Shown here: positions 22,401-34,600 of the stretch, in pieces
How positions within the stretch are numbered: the first letter of the stretch is position 1
Layout: each line of letters begins with the position of its first letter
Assembly (NCBI GenBank): GCA_002118135.1
Contig: BDIU01000089.1
Span: 496,001-560,000 of the forward strand
From: Trebouxia sp. TZW2008
Lineage: Eukaryota > Chlorophyta > Trebouxiophyceae > Trebouxiales > Trebouxiaceae
Reading direction: 5' to 3'
DNA length: 64,000 bases
The notes under the pieces: generated by a model
The model's input: the letters and a program-made list of their open reading frames with translations, nothing else
Database searches by the model: none
What the model was told of the DNA's origin: nothing
Program-made: the position numbers and the translations under genes

Positions 22401-25274
22401 GTGATGGTCACTCTGGACGCGGCAGTCAGCGTTTTGCTGTGCACGATCATGACTTTTGTTCTCATGTGATGCGTATATACATGGCTAGCAGATGCATGTC
22501 CAGGCAGATATGATCAGAACCGGTGTGCTAAAAGTCTGCACAGAGTGACAATTGACAGCACTGCCAAAATGCAAGGTGCTTGTGCTGCCATATGACAAAG
22601 CTTACCCAGCAACTGCGCAAAGTCCCTTCTCAAAAAGCAAAAGTCCACCACAGCCTGCTTGTTCCTCTCAGGCGTCTGCCTTGATGCGAGCCAGACCTGC
22701 AAAAGGATGCATCGAGAAGCTGAAGCGCCGTGCTGTTGGCGCAGATGCTTGCAGTTTGTCAAGGTACAATGCATACATGGTGACAGAAACACCTCAAATG
22801 TGGGAAAGCAGGAGCAATGAGCCTGCGTACTTTAGAGCTTTGTTGTTGGACCATGTAGCTAAAACTGCATGCTGCAAACAACTGCAGCAGGCTCTTCAAG
22901 ATGGCTCCTTACTAGTACACCATGTGCGTTCAGATGAAGACGTATGACAAGCGGCGACAATCACAACATTTATTTGCCGTGAATGGCTGATCACATGCTC
23001 ATGCTGATGGACTTCTGGTGAGCTCAAGTCGACCAGTTGTTTGCAGAATGCTGAGCATGCGCAGGGAAAGCATACTCACCTGCCGCCTGACAGTCTCGTC
23101 ATTGGTATGTCGCACCACAGCACCCACACTTCCTTGGTCCAATGGCACATGCTGACTGGCTACTGCTTGTTCTGTTCGGTTGCCAACTGATCCTGTCCTG
23201 AACTTCGATTTTGAACCCAGCATCGACAGCTGGCTGTTCATGTGACTTCGCCAGGCTGCGGGAATGTCATCCACCCATGGACCCCCATGCACTTGGGTTG
23301 TTCCTAATCGAGACTGATCTGCTGCATTCTGAGCTGCAGTGCACAGGCTGTTAGCCATTGAAAATCAGGTGCTGAGAAGTGTATGCATGCGCATTGCCTG
23401 CACACTAGTGCTGTGCAACCCAATATTGATAGCTGGCTGTTTGTGTGGCTGCGCCAAGCTCAAGGAATGTCATAACAATTGATTGTTCAAGGCTCTCCTA
23501 GTCAGACTGATGTTAGCAAGTTTGCTACGCTTGTCACTATCTATCCAGATCCTGCACCTAAACCACATTCACCCATGTCCTCCCATGCGCTTGAGCTGTC
23601 CACAAACGAGATTGATCTGCTGCATTCTGAGCTGGATTGCACATGCTGTCAGTCTTCACAAACAGATGCTGAGATGAGAAGAGATGCAGATCGCCTAAAT
23701 GAGCCTGATCTGCTGCATTCTAAGCTGCATTGCACATGCTGTCAGCCTTCGCACATGAGATGCTGAGACGTAAACAAATGCATATTGCCTGAATGAGCCT
23801 GATCTGCTGCATTCTGAGCTGCATTGCACGTGCTGTCAGCATCCTCACAATAGATGTGTAGACGTGGAGAAATGCATTATGCTTAATTGAGGCTGATTCC
23901 CTGCATTCTGAGCTGCATTGCACAGGCTGTCAGCCCTGACAAACCAGATGCTGTGTGCAGACAAGCATATTGCCAGTGTGGTGATGCTGTGCTCATGCAC
24001 AGCACGTCAGTGAAGTGTGCTACTGCAGTGAATGAGCGCAGCAGGTCTGTGAAGCATGCCAGGCATGTGCATGCATGAGCGCAGCACATCACTGAAACAA
24101 ACAGCAGCATGTTTGCTGCATTATAAGTGCAAGACTGGAGTGCTGAGCTGCCATGACAGACTGCAAACATGAGCTGAATATACAGGTCCTATAGCGTGAC
24201 ACACTACTTACTGATCTGCATGCCCAGCGTGGCAATGTCCTCTGACATTTGCAATGCCTGCGACTGCCCATGTGAATCCAGATGTACACCCCTTTGCTCA
24301 AAATCCTTCTGTAAAGCTCTGCCTACTAAAACTGTTTCTGGATTGTACCCAGCTCTTGCAGCCTCTGAGACCTACAAGCATTGCATCAGAGTGTTGATGC
24401 TGGGCTCATGACACAAATGCTGGGGCTGTGTAAGGCATGCTGCCTCAATGCTACACACAAGGCTTGCCCATGTCAAATGCTACTTTACCTCGATGCTGCT
24501 GGAACTGCCAGCTGAGGATGTAGCACTAGAGCTGCTTTGTAGTCGCTCATAGTGCTGAAGAGACTGCACAACCGCAGTGTACAGCCCATGATGCATATTC
24601 AGCTCTTGGATGTACTCTGCAGCACATCAAGCATCAGCAATGACCCCGAGCGCAACAAGGTGCAATTTACTGGGTCTGGGATATATGATACAAGGTACTG
24701 GGTACTGGGATACAAGGTTTGAGGTAAAGGGTACAAGGTCCTGAGTGTCAGAGTTTGCAATACAGGGTAGCGCTGGCATTGGCTGTACAGCGATGAGACT
24801 CCACTTACTTGCAACAACCATGACAGCCTGCAAGGCTTGTTGTCGCCATTCTGGAACACTATGCACGTTTCTACAGAACTCTGCGCCATCATATACTTGG
24901 CATAGCTGCACGACACAGACAATCTTGACATTGACTGAGCGCAAACCAAGCAAAGGTAGCAAAATGGATGTTTCTGCATACATGGTCTGAAATGTCGTCT
25001 AGCAGCTGTATTGTGTTAGCAGAGGCTGTTGCTGTGACAGCCTGCTCAACAATTGGCTGACACCTGACATGAAGCAATACAATGTTGAGCGGGGGATTGC
25101 AACATGTTGATTGCAGTTACTGTGACATGGCCAGCACCTGCAAATGGTTTCCTGTGCATATTTCACCCAATCAGCTGGTTGCTGCAACTGAGGTTTGTTG
25201 AACAGGCCACTGGTGGCTGTGCTGAACGCTCTGCTGCATAAAAAGGCCCGATGCATTCGCCATGTAGTCAGCAT
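16410..25274 (-). CDS. MIP: Mitochondrial intermediate peptidase (M3 metallopeptidase), 16 exons, 718 aa
   Basis: Removes an octapeptide from matrix proteins after the first presequence cut. Exons: 25274-25138, 25063-24982, 24905-24809, 24616-24489, 24371-24212, 23333-23080, 22696-22606, 21996-21920, 21271-21164, 20869-20746, 20073-19983, 19101-18890, 18171-17996, 17431-17292, 17112-16997, 16573-16410; all phases close. The zinc site HEFGH is at about 501-505 and the third ligand Glu (VIEIPSH) at about 530, the 25-residue spacing typical of M3. Also visible are GLFNKPQLQQPADW near the start, GFIYLDLF, and FGHLVNYGGSYYSY near the end. The Arg/Ser-rich start fits a mitochondrial presequence. 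A stretch usually found after LLG is short here (between 22606 and 21996), so one small exon may be missing. Two introns appear to use GC donors (after 21164 and 17996). Confidence 0.9.
18740..18850 (-). repeat. Second copy of the HEFGH-coding segment
   Basis: Downstream (in gene direction) of exon 12, the codons for SHQSAVTPVHEFGHALH and LLSRTKYQHLSG are repeated in frame, followed by a possible donor gtcaaa. The copy differs by a few substitutions from the working exon. It lacks a clear acceptor of its own except a weak caccag. Confidence 0.85.
19130..19300 (-). repeat. Decayed upstream copy of MIP exon 12 start
   Basis: Before exon 12 in gene direction, a copy of the acceptor gtag plus gcagggcaagtttg and of the following codons is present, with deletions and stops. 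With the copy on the other side, the catalytic exon is flanked by partial duplicates on both sides. Confidence 0.8.
19451..19551. repeat. Perfect 20-bp inverted repeat with 61-base spacer
   Basis: agctgggcctgctgagcctg at 19451-19470 is exactly complementary to 19532-19551. The spacer itself has a partial palindrome around gaatgaattc. It lies in the MIP intron between exons 11 and 12. It could be a small MITE-like element or a hairpin RNA precursor; I cannot tell which. Confidence 0.75.
19885..19935 (-). repeat. Decayed copy of MIP exon 11 3' end
   Basis: The plus-strand text gcaacaagtccaggtagat matches the end of exon 11 (the part encoding LDLFP) with changes. It lies downstream of the working exon in gene direction. 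Confidence 0.65.
20140..20420 (-). repeat. Intronic minisatellite, units of about 45-62 bp
   Basis: Five or so units containing ggagattgtctgcatgttgt and tgcatgcc are repeated between MIP exons 10 and 11. Reading frames here are repeat translations. Confidence 0.9.
21280..21540 (-). repeat. Two decayed copies of MIP exon 9 start
   Basis: The acceptor segment cctaccaagcacctcagaag and adjoining exon sequence recur near 21330-21430 and 21490-21535 on the upstream side of exon 9 (21271-21164) in gene direction. Stops and indels break the frame. Confidence 0.8.
22101..22175 (-). repeat. tRNA-like fossil, possibly a SINE head
   Basis: On the minus strand a box A-like TAGCCTAAGGAT (plus 22158-22169) is followed at typical distance by a box B-like GGTTTGATTCTAG (plus 22113-22125). 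Stems are imperfect, so this is not called as a working tRNA. It sits in a MIP intron next to a G-run (22176-22203). Confidence 0.35.
23400..24170 (-). repeat. Array of decayed copies of MIP exon 6 acceptor region
   Basis: The block gatctgctgcattctgagct plus flanks, which in the working exon (from 23333) contains the acceptor and first codons, recurs about five times across the upstream intron (near 23600, 23705, 23800, 23890 and partly 24090). Several copies keep an AG; none continues into the rest of the exon. Confidence 0.85.
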
Positions 25275-25960
25275 GACGACAAAGGTGACTTCAGCTCAGA
25301 CCAGCAGGCATATGTGGACTCCGATGTTCAGATCAAAGGCTGCGGATTGCCCGCAGGCGACGATCGACCATAGCTTGCATGGTAATTTGGCAGGCTGTCT
25401 TGGCATAGTGATTGGATGAACAACAAAACTTGGCTGAAGCCTTCCCTGCGAGGCCTCAAGCTGCTTGCATCGTGACGTTAAACGTTGACCTTGGCTGCTT
25501 TTGACCTACTGCGCTAAGTTTGCATCGATTCAAACTCCATGACCGGGTCACGCGGATCACGCCATCGCAGCTCTCGGGCTGAATCATCAGCAGCGAGTCG
25601 AAAGGCGAGGAGTGAGCGCTGCGATGGTCTGAAAGCTTGTTGTGGCAAGTCGTCGAGACTGCATCGGGTTCGCATGGCCTCGGCCGCGGTGCAGTCTATG
25701 ATCTGCAACATCCATAACACACTGAGCAAGCATCAAGGGCTTGCAGACGATTCTTGCTTGAATGCGGCGTCTCTGGTCCGGCTCGTTGTTGTTGATCAGC
25801 GTTCGTTCACCCTAGTCAGGACTGATCAACGTTGACCGGGCGTCCCTGCAGGCCCTCGACAAGCTTCAGCGAGAAGAAACATCTTGCGATTCTGCAAGCA
25901 AACCTTCTAAGTAGGTTTCGCCGGTTTCAGCCTCGTTTCGCTCATCGCGGATTGTCCAGT
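25275..25960. promoter_or_regulatory. CpG-rich region between MIP and the SNF2 gene
   Basis: CG dinucleotides are dense here compared with the surrounding introns, as at the other gene starts in the window. MIP starts leftwards at 25274, and the SNF2 gene runs rightwards. A minus-strand frame at 25729-25514 (following a possible acceptor, ending FESMQT) and one at 26147-25866 look somewhat coding. They may be exons of an extra small gene or chance frames in GC-rich DNA. No TATA box was identified. Confidence 0.35.
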
Positions 25961-28615
25961 CCATGCACTTGCACTGTTGCAGGCTACTGGAGGTTGTCTT
26001 ACACCAGCTGCAGGCCAGACACAACTTAGATTCAGCTCGTACTGAGAATAGCGCATCATCACCATGCAAGACCTTGCTGGGAAAGCAGGTATGGCTGCCT
26101 AGGGCGAAAGCATCAACCAGTGCTGACACAATTTCAAACTTATGCAATGCAACAGCAGTAGCAACTTGGGAGTGCTTCGTCCCTCGTCAATCCAACCAGA
26201 GTCAACAAACACAGCAAGCGCACAGAAAGAAAGCTTTCTGAAGCATGTCTCAAGCTCAAGGGCAGCACGACTGATGTCAATGTATGCTTTGCTACAGGGT
26301 CTGCTCAAGAGATCTGATGCTATCAAACAACTGCGGCCATTCCGCAGACAACTCAAGCTTTTGCACAAAAGCACAAAGCCAACCAAGCAGACTCATCAAA
26401 GACACAGCAAGAGATCATACATCAGGTGCATCTTCTGCTGTCTTGAGAGCAAACATTCAGCAAGTTGCCCGGGCATTGCCCTGCTCTCCAGGACAATGCT
26501 GACCCAGCTTGCTATGCAAAACTTCTTATTATCATACCAGTGCAGCAAATATGTTGCGTGCTGCTGCTCTTGTCTCCAAGTTTGGTCAAACTGGTGGATG
26601 TGTCTGTGCGGTCAGAGCACTTGTCTGCCACTGAAAATTGGTCTGTCTTGGTTGCTGCAGGGGCAGGAATGCTCACAAACTTCTGAAGGCCTGCTATGCA
26701 AGTACACATGTTCAGTGCCAGCAAGACTGTGCACAAATGGCAGGCAAAATCAGTCAGACCAGCCTGCAACAGGTAGGAACTGTTTTGCTGCCATCACGCA
26801 AACCCCTTATTCAAAGAATATGCCGCAGCAGAGACTTGCACTGACAACTTGTTGCCTTATACTGCTGGCAACAGGCACGGCATACGTTTGCAGTATATGC
26901 CGCAGCACGGACATGATTTTACAACTCATTGCGATCAACTGTATTCATCAATGCCCATGTCCATGCAGGGAGCAAACCTGCAAGCACATCCAGATCAGCA
27001 ACACAGCCTCAGCAGGTGAGTACAGCTTCAAGCACGCCACACCATTCCAACCCTGTGCGCAAGAATTTGTATATGCGCAAACACCATTGCAGTACAGGGC
27101 ATACTAATGCGCTGCAGGTCTTGCACATGTGTTGTTGGCAGTGTTCCACAGCAGCTGGACGCGGCTGTCCACATGTTGCATGTTGTGATGCTATTGTTCC
27201 TAGCAAAAGCATTGCAAGTGTCTCAGTACTGTCTTGCTGCCGCAGGACTACTATGTCTCAGGAACTGCTGCAACCAGCATGCAACAGCTTGCACGATGTT
27301 GTCAAAGTGAGAATGAAAGAAGCTGCTCCAATTCTCAGGCAGGCACACCAGAGGTTCATGACACCAGAAACACAGAACACATCAATAGCAAGGTGAGCGT
27401 TACCTGTGCTAGCTGGACTACTTCACCCCAGTCAGTGATGAAGGTCACAGCCCCCACATTGTCCATTTATTATGCAGTGTAACAGTAAAGCGTCGTAATC
27501 CTGTTTTCAGTTGCTGCTACTTCACAATGCTTCAGCGTACTTGTGTAGTGCATGTCATGTATTGACGCCGACATGTTGCATATTTCACAAATTATGTATT
27601 GGCGTCAGTGCATTACATATTCACAAACCGCACCACACCTCATGATTCACACTCTCAGATGCAATGCATTGCATATTGCGTATTAACACATATTGATGCA
27701 CTGCAGTGCAATTTCAGAGCCTGGTGGGCCGTTCAGAACATTGCGCATCAAGCTCAGGAGAACCAAGCAATCTATCAAGAGGCTGCAAAGCCGGCAATGG
27801 GCTGCCAACATGCTGGCATTTGCATCACAGGTCCTCGTAACAGTGCTGCAGCATGTTTTCAAATGCATCACAAGTCCTGACTCATGACACTTCTGCAACA
27901 TATTGTCAGTGAACAGACAAGTTGTCGAGGGCATGTTGTAAAGCCTGAATGCAACTGTTGTTGCTGCAATGCCGGCAATGAGCTGCCGATATGCTGGCGT
28001 TTGCATTACAGGTCCTGACTAATGACACTCCTGCAGCATGATGTCAGTGACCAGACAAAGTGTTGACGGCATGTTGTTGTGCCTGAAAGCAAACAATTAT
28101 GTTGCCGCAGCTTGAAGCAATGGGCTGCCAACATGCTGGCATTTGCATCACAGTTCCTGACGCATACAATCCTGCAGCATGCTGGCATTTGCATCACAGG
28201 TCCTCATAATGTTTGTGCAGCACGGTGTCAGTCGCATCATAGATTTTGACCTCTGGGGGGTTCTGCAGCATGCTGGCAATTGCATCTCAGGTCCTGAGTC
28301 ATGACAATTCTGCAGCATCCTGGCATTTGATCACTTGTCCTCATAACGTTTCTGCAGGATGTTGTCATTTGCATCACAGGTCGTGATTCATGTCAGTCCT
28401 GCAGCATGCTGGCGTTTGCATCACAGGTCCTCATAAAGGTTTTACAGCATGCTGGCATTTGAATCACAGGTCCTGACTCATGGCAGTTCTGCAGCATGTT
28501 GTCAGTCACATCACAGGTCTTGACCTGTGGCAGTTCTGCAGCACCTTGTCAGTGAACAGACAAAGTGATGAGGGCATGTTGACAGGCCTTGACGCAAACT
28601 ATATTGTTGCTGCAG
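25961..28615 (+). other. Probable 5' part of the SNF2 gene, exons not resolved
   Basis: The best exon candidate ends at 27830 with cagcatcacag-type donor context (catcacag then gtcctc). Its frame reads LRIKLRRTKQSIKRLQSRQ, basic like the region before an HSA domain. Another open stretch ends at 27392 before gtgagc. A 321-codon open frame from 26142 lacks family similarity. No start codon can be defended. A Gln/Thr-rich N-terminus would be normal for this family. Confidence 0.4.
27835..28560 (+). repeat. Array of about ten copies of an exon-donor segment
   Basis: The block gctggcatttgcatcacagg, which at 27813-27832 spans the proposed exon end and donor, recurs through the following intron (for example near 28136, 28182, 28410 and 28455) with flanking cctgactcatgacacttctgcagcatg. 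Versions of the next acceptor (ttgctgcag) are mixed in as ttgctgcaa and ttgccgcag. Confidence 0.88.
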
Positions 28616-31600
28616 CTCACACTCAAGACACAAAACAGCAGTAGCAGACAACAGCAGAACACAGCTGTGCTGCGCTGGCACAAAGAAACAGAAGAGCAAG
28701 CCAGACTAGCCAGGCAAGTCATGTCATCACCTCAAGGCAGTGTAATGACCCAACGTGGCAAAGCCACAAGGGAGCTGTTAAGGGCAGCTTACACCTTGTT
28801 TTGAGATTGTGCAGCGAAGTATGCTGCTCCACAAGCGCCTACAGCTCAGCCCATATGCTGTGGCAACCGAGTTGTCTGTACATACGCAAATACTGACAGC
28901 TGCTTCTTCCCACAAAAGGGTGCAGAGGTCAAGCCCTTACAACATTTTGCATGTCTTAACTCTTGATCAGTGCATCTGAAGTGATTCAGCAGGTGTTCAG
29001 ACTAGGTGACTCAAAGGGAGTTGCTTGATGTTTATACCTTCCAAGCAAGGCGTTTGAGCCTAAGTACCATGCGTTTTTGATTGTGTATGCATGCACGTAC
29101 CCAGGGAGGCTGCAGCCAGGGAGCGTCTGGCTATGCTGAAGTCCAATGATGTCAGAGCTTATCTGAAGCTGGTTCAGTCGGCCAAGAACAGTCGCCTCAG
29201 TCAGCTGTTGACACAGACAGATGCCTGCTTGAATAAGCTGGCCGCCAGACTAAAGCTCAAGCCCAGCTTACCCTCCTCACATCCTGCTGGAGTACATGAA
29301 GATGTAACTGATGGTAAGCAATTCCATGAAGCTATCTTGCATTAGGAAAATGAGAGCGTGCAGCAGCTGCGCAAGGACTGCAGACAGATGCCTGGTTGAA
29401 CAGGCTTGCCACCAGACTCAAGCTGATACCCAGCTCACATTCTGCGCAGAGCACGGCAGTGCCTGTTGGTGTACCTGATGGTACGCAGTCATGATAATGT
29501 AGCAAATCTGTTATAGCGTGCTCCATGACAACAGCATGGACTGATTGTGACAGATCTGCATGTAGAGACTGCACAGCCATAAACACTATGCCTATGACAC
29601 CGCTTTCGACAAATGCAAGATCATAGCTTGTTGTGCTGTAGCACACCTTCATTTGTCAAGTGATGTTGCTGAACGCAGGTGATGTGGCTCTCAGGGACAG
29701 CAATGAGAAGTGGGCTCAGCTTGCATCTAGTCTTGACGCCAACGTTGAGCAGCAACCTAGCCTCTTGCAAGGTGGAGAATTGAGAGACTATCAAATGAAG
29801 GTGATGCTTGCCAGTCTTGCATTCTGTTACCTGGCCACTTGCAGCTTGAAATACTTTTTCCTTGAATCCTTCATGCCATTATATAGCACCCATGCATCTG
29901 TGCATGCCCTCTGGCTCTAGGTCATGTTGTGTGTGGACAGCAGAACTTGACGCATGTTTTGATTGCCAACAGGGCTTGAGGTGGATGGTCGCTCTGCACA
30001 ACAACAAGCTCAATGGCATCCTGGCAGATGAGATGGGGCTTGGCAAGACGATTCAGGTGCAGCATGTTATTCTCATGGCATTGCCAAGTGCTTCTTGCTC
30101 ACGACCTGTCTTGATCTGACACATCTCAGTGTACAGCATCAGTGTCACTTGTTAGTGCATGCGCTGGTCAGCAAGTGGTCATACCCACTCATGCACACTG
30201 CGGGGAGGCGCCCTGGACCCAAACACTCATCTCAACAGCTGCTTGACAATGCCATATCAGTCATCAGCTGGAATTGAAAGTATCGTCCTCAGCAGCAAAA
30301 GACAGGACATGCCCCACAGCAGTGTGTCTGTGCTGCTAGGTGATAGCGCTGGTAGCGTACATGGTGCAAGAGCGCAGAATCTCTGGCCCCTTCATGATTG
30401 TTGCTCCCTCCTCACTCATTGCCAACTGGGAGCAAGAGTTTCACAACTGGGCTCCAGCGCTCAAGCTGCTTTCTTACAAGGGTAGTGCAGATGTCAGAGC
30501 AGCGCTGTTTGCGCAGCAAGTAAGCAAGCCATGCATCTGCATTGCGACAGCACCATATCTGAACACCAGCTGCTGATGCCACCTTCAGCATTGAAGCAGT
30601 TGCATGCTGGCAGTAAGCTAGGCTGACGTGAAGGTTGCATGAAATCCAGCTGCAGCAGTCTTGCTGTTATGCATGAAAGCTTTGACAGTTGCCACTCCAC
30701 ACAGCCTCAACTGTTAATGACTCAAACTCGACTTTGAGTTGCTGATAGCCATGCAATTGTCAGCTGTGAAGTGTCGACATTCATATCAACTTCAGCTGTA
30801 AAATGTTGACACCCATGCAACACTTCCATGGACAGGACTCTGATGACATGTCATTGGTCTTGGTGGTAAGGGTTGAAAGACATGCAACACTTTTGCCATG
30901 TGGCAGGTGCATGGGCGTAGAGCAGACTTGAATGTGCTGTTGACCAGCTATGACTTCATGATGGGGAAGCATGACAGGCCCCGCCTAGCCAAGCTGATGT
31001 GGGAGTACATCATCATTGACGAGGGCCACAGACTGAAGAATGCAGGCTGCAAGCTCAATGCAGAGATCAAGATGTATAACGCTGGCAGCAGGCTTCTGTT
31101 GACAGGTGCACATAGCCTGATTTCCTGCGTCTCGCATGAGCATACCTTCATGCTGATAGTGCCTGCTTGCTCACGGACTGTCAAGAGCAATATATACAAA
31201 TGCTACGGCAATATAGACTGCTACTCAAGATATATAATGCCTGCAGCAGGCTTCTGTTGACAGCCACACACAGCCTGACCTCTTACTTCTGACATGCACA
31301 TGCTGCAATGATGATGGTGCCTGCTTGATCATGGACTGTCAAGAGCAATATATACAAACACTACAGCGATATAGACAACCACTACTAAAGATATATAATG
31401 CTGGCAGCAGGCTTCTGTTCACAGGCACGCACAGCCTGACCTCTGAATTCTGACATGCATATGCTGCAATGTTGACGGTGCCTTCATGCTCATGATCTGT
31501 CAACTGTATTGTAACGCTCCGGCGTCTCATATGACGTATGCAGCGGCTGTGTGTGGACAGATGTTAGCATGGCAATGAAGCAGTTCATGCTTGGCACAAG

Positions 31601-34600
31601 ACCTTACTACGCTCCCTGATGCTGCCTTGTCCTCGTAGATTTGGAAGGTATTGTACCGCGTCGTAAAGAATAGGGTTTCAAAGCTTTGATGTTTCCTGCA
31701 GGCACACCAGTGCAGAACAAGCTGGAAGAGCTGTGGTCTTTGCTCAACTTCCTAATGCCATCGCTCTTTGGCTCATCTGATGAGTTTCAGCAATGGTGAG
31801 TCGTCAAGACCCTGCAGTCAACATGACTTGCGTCTTCTTCTAGTGACTGCCCCGTTGGCACCACTTCATACACCTCAAGATGTCACTTGTGCATTCAGCA
31901 TGGTATTGCTGAGTGCACACGCAAATCACTAGTTGGCTGCCTGTTGTGATCCCAATTGCTGCATTATGGGCACTGTCTTGGACAGGTACAAGTATTCCAA
32001 GCATTGATTTCCCTCCATGCAAATGTCCAAGTTTGATGCCGCTGAACACAAACCACACAATGACAGGTCTCAGTTTGCCAATGAGATGTACACTTCAAAC
32101 CATTGATGATCTATGACTATGGCACTACAGGTTTGCTGCCCCTGTGAAGTCTAATTGCATGATGGAGGATGACCAGAGCGCTGAGTCAGCCATGCTGGAT
32201 GATAAAGAGTCTCTACTGGTGACCAACAGGCTACACCAGGTGCTGAGGCCCTTCATGCTGCGCCGTCTGAAGGAGTCTGTGGCAACAGAGCTTCTGCCAA
32301 AGGTAACTTGTGATCAACTGCTTTGCAGAGATTACATCTCAAGGGGTCAGTGCAATGAAACTTCCTCTGAAGGTGTTTTGAATTGACCCATGTACAGAGT
32401 TTGAGCCTTGCCAAGACAGTGTGGATGCTTTCAACCACCTTTATTTTTAGACATCAAGCACACAGTCTCATTCCAGAGACATTGTGGGAAATGCAATGCA
32501 GCCAGGACTTGCGCAGAATTACATGCAATGTCATACACATTGATAGCACCTATGCAAGCAGTGAGGGGTGTCTTTTGCACAGAAAGAAATGCTTGGCCAC
32601 AAGGCAGACCCTTCACACAGATGCAGGTGCACGTGATGATGATGGTGCCATTGAGTCAGAGGCATGGTTTCCATGTGTTGCCATTGGCTACTAGCAGCTT
32701 TTGCTTGATTCAAAGTATGTTTGTGGTCATTCAGGTGGAGCACCATTGATTCAGAGGCATGATTTGCGTGTATTGCCATTCCCTAGGGGCAGCTCGTGCC
32801 CTGAGTACAGTCTGTCTGTCCCCTTGTAGGTGGAGCGCCTGGTGCCTTGCCAGTTTTCACCTTACCAGCTAGCACTTTGTCAGCTTGTCGAGGGTGAGGT
32901 AAATGCGAGTGACAGCGTCACAGCTTCAAAGGCTCTGAAGAAGATCAACAACACTCTAATGGAGCTCCGCACCATCTGCAACCACCCTCTCATCAGGTGA
33001 ATACTCACCTGGACTGCGTTCAATGCAACTACGTGTGGTCGTACCAGCTGCTGACATGATGAGCGCTGCCAGTCTTGAGTGGCAAGGTGATCTGAGCCCT
33101 TCAGCTGTAGTTCCCATTTGGGTCACAATCTTCCCCCTTTGAGAATCACACCCCTGACTTCTGTCTCCAAAGCCCTTCTTCTCAAGATTTGAGCTGTGCC
33201 TGACATTCCCAGCTGCAGCTGGTATGCATGTTCTCAGCCCTCAGCTCATGCTACAGTGAGCATTGCGAGATGATTGCATCCATTCAGTAGCTCATCTGCA
33301 AGTAAATCATGTGTGCTGGGCGCAGTTGTCTTCAAGCAAGCCAGTCAGTAGCTTGTCTCTAACGGAAAGCATGTGTACTGCATGCAGTCGACTGCACCCG
33401 GATGGAGCAGAATCTCAGTTGCCCACACACCCTCAAGGGCTGCCTGCTGAGGTCAGCCTGTGTGGCAAGATGGATGTGCTTGACAGAATTCTGGTCAAGC
33501 TCATTGCAGCAGGCCACAAGGTGAGCGTCATTCTCATGGCATGCTTATGCCATTTGTTTTGCACACATTCGGGCCTTGGAGTATGTCAGGCATGCAATTC
33601 CTGACATGCACTGTGTTGAAAAGCAGTCTTCTTTGGGCACTCCACTTATGGACAATATGTGCAACAGCACTTGCAATGTCAGCCTGCTGTCATGCATGGT
33701 GCTTTGAAGGTCCTTCATCAGTGAAGCTTGTGATGTGTGAACGTGGTCCAGTCAGCATGCATTGTCAAGCTCATTCTAGGTTTCATGCTACCATTTGTTT
33801 CTGCCTCTGTCAGCAATCAACAGCTTATTCTGCATGTCTTGATCCCTGACCAAATGGATCCACCACCTCCAAAGCAAACATTTGGAGATACCTACATGCT
33901 TGCAAGGTGCTCAGCCTGTGTGCTGTGGGTATGTGCTGTCTTGCTGGCGTCATCACATCATTGTTAGAAGACTCAAGATCCAAAACAAAGCTGACAAGTC
34001 GTCTGTGGTGACAGGTGCTGCTGTTCAGTACAATGACAAGAATGCTTGATGTGCTTGAGGACTACCTGGACTGGCGGGGCTATGAGCACCTGCGTCTGGA
34101 TGGAGCTGTTAGTAGCGTAGAGAGGGGCGATCTTGTCAGGCAGTTCAACAAGCCAGGTACAGACAACTTCACTGTTGATGTGCACACTGCCTGTCATATA
34201 AGCAGTGTGCACTGGAACATTGGCCCATGCTCTTACGCTGACTTTGTGTGGCCAGTAGGCAGATATCGCTGGATAAGAAGTGCTAGCAAGATGATAGGCG
34301 CCTAGCCATGTTCTCTATACTGCAACTGACTTGTGGGTTTCTGGTTTACAGCTCATCAAGGAGAGCGCTGCTGCTGCATGACTTGCATACCAGACAGTCT
34401 GCACGCTCCCAAGCTGATGCCCTGCCATGGAACTGACCTACTACATTGTGTTTGCAGCCAGTGTGTTCCCAATTCACCAGCATGATTCCAGCTGTCCCTG
34501 CCAAATACAAAAGCTTTTTTTTACAAGGTCCTGACTGACTTATGTTCTGTGTATGACTGCCAATTATACAAAACCTTTTGTACAGACTCTGCTGTGTCTG

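Noticed and set aside
26142..27107. Longest unspliced frame outside the multi-exon genes, 321 codons
   Set aside because: Cys/Gln/Thr-rich without family similarity, several frames open in parallel, and repeat-like composition; chance openness of a CA/TG-rich intron region is more likely.
27835..28560. Regular repeats considered as a CRISPR-like array
   Set aside because: Units diverge, spacers are not distinct and the unit spans a splice donor; the context is a eukaryotic intron.
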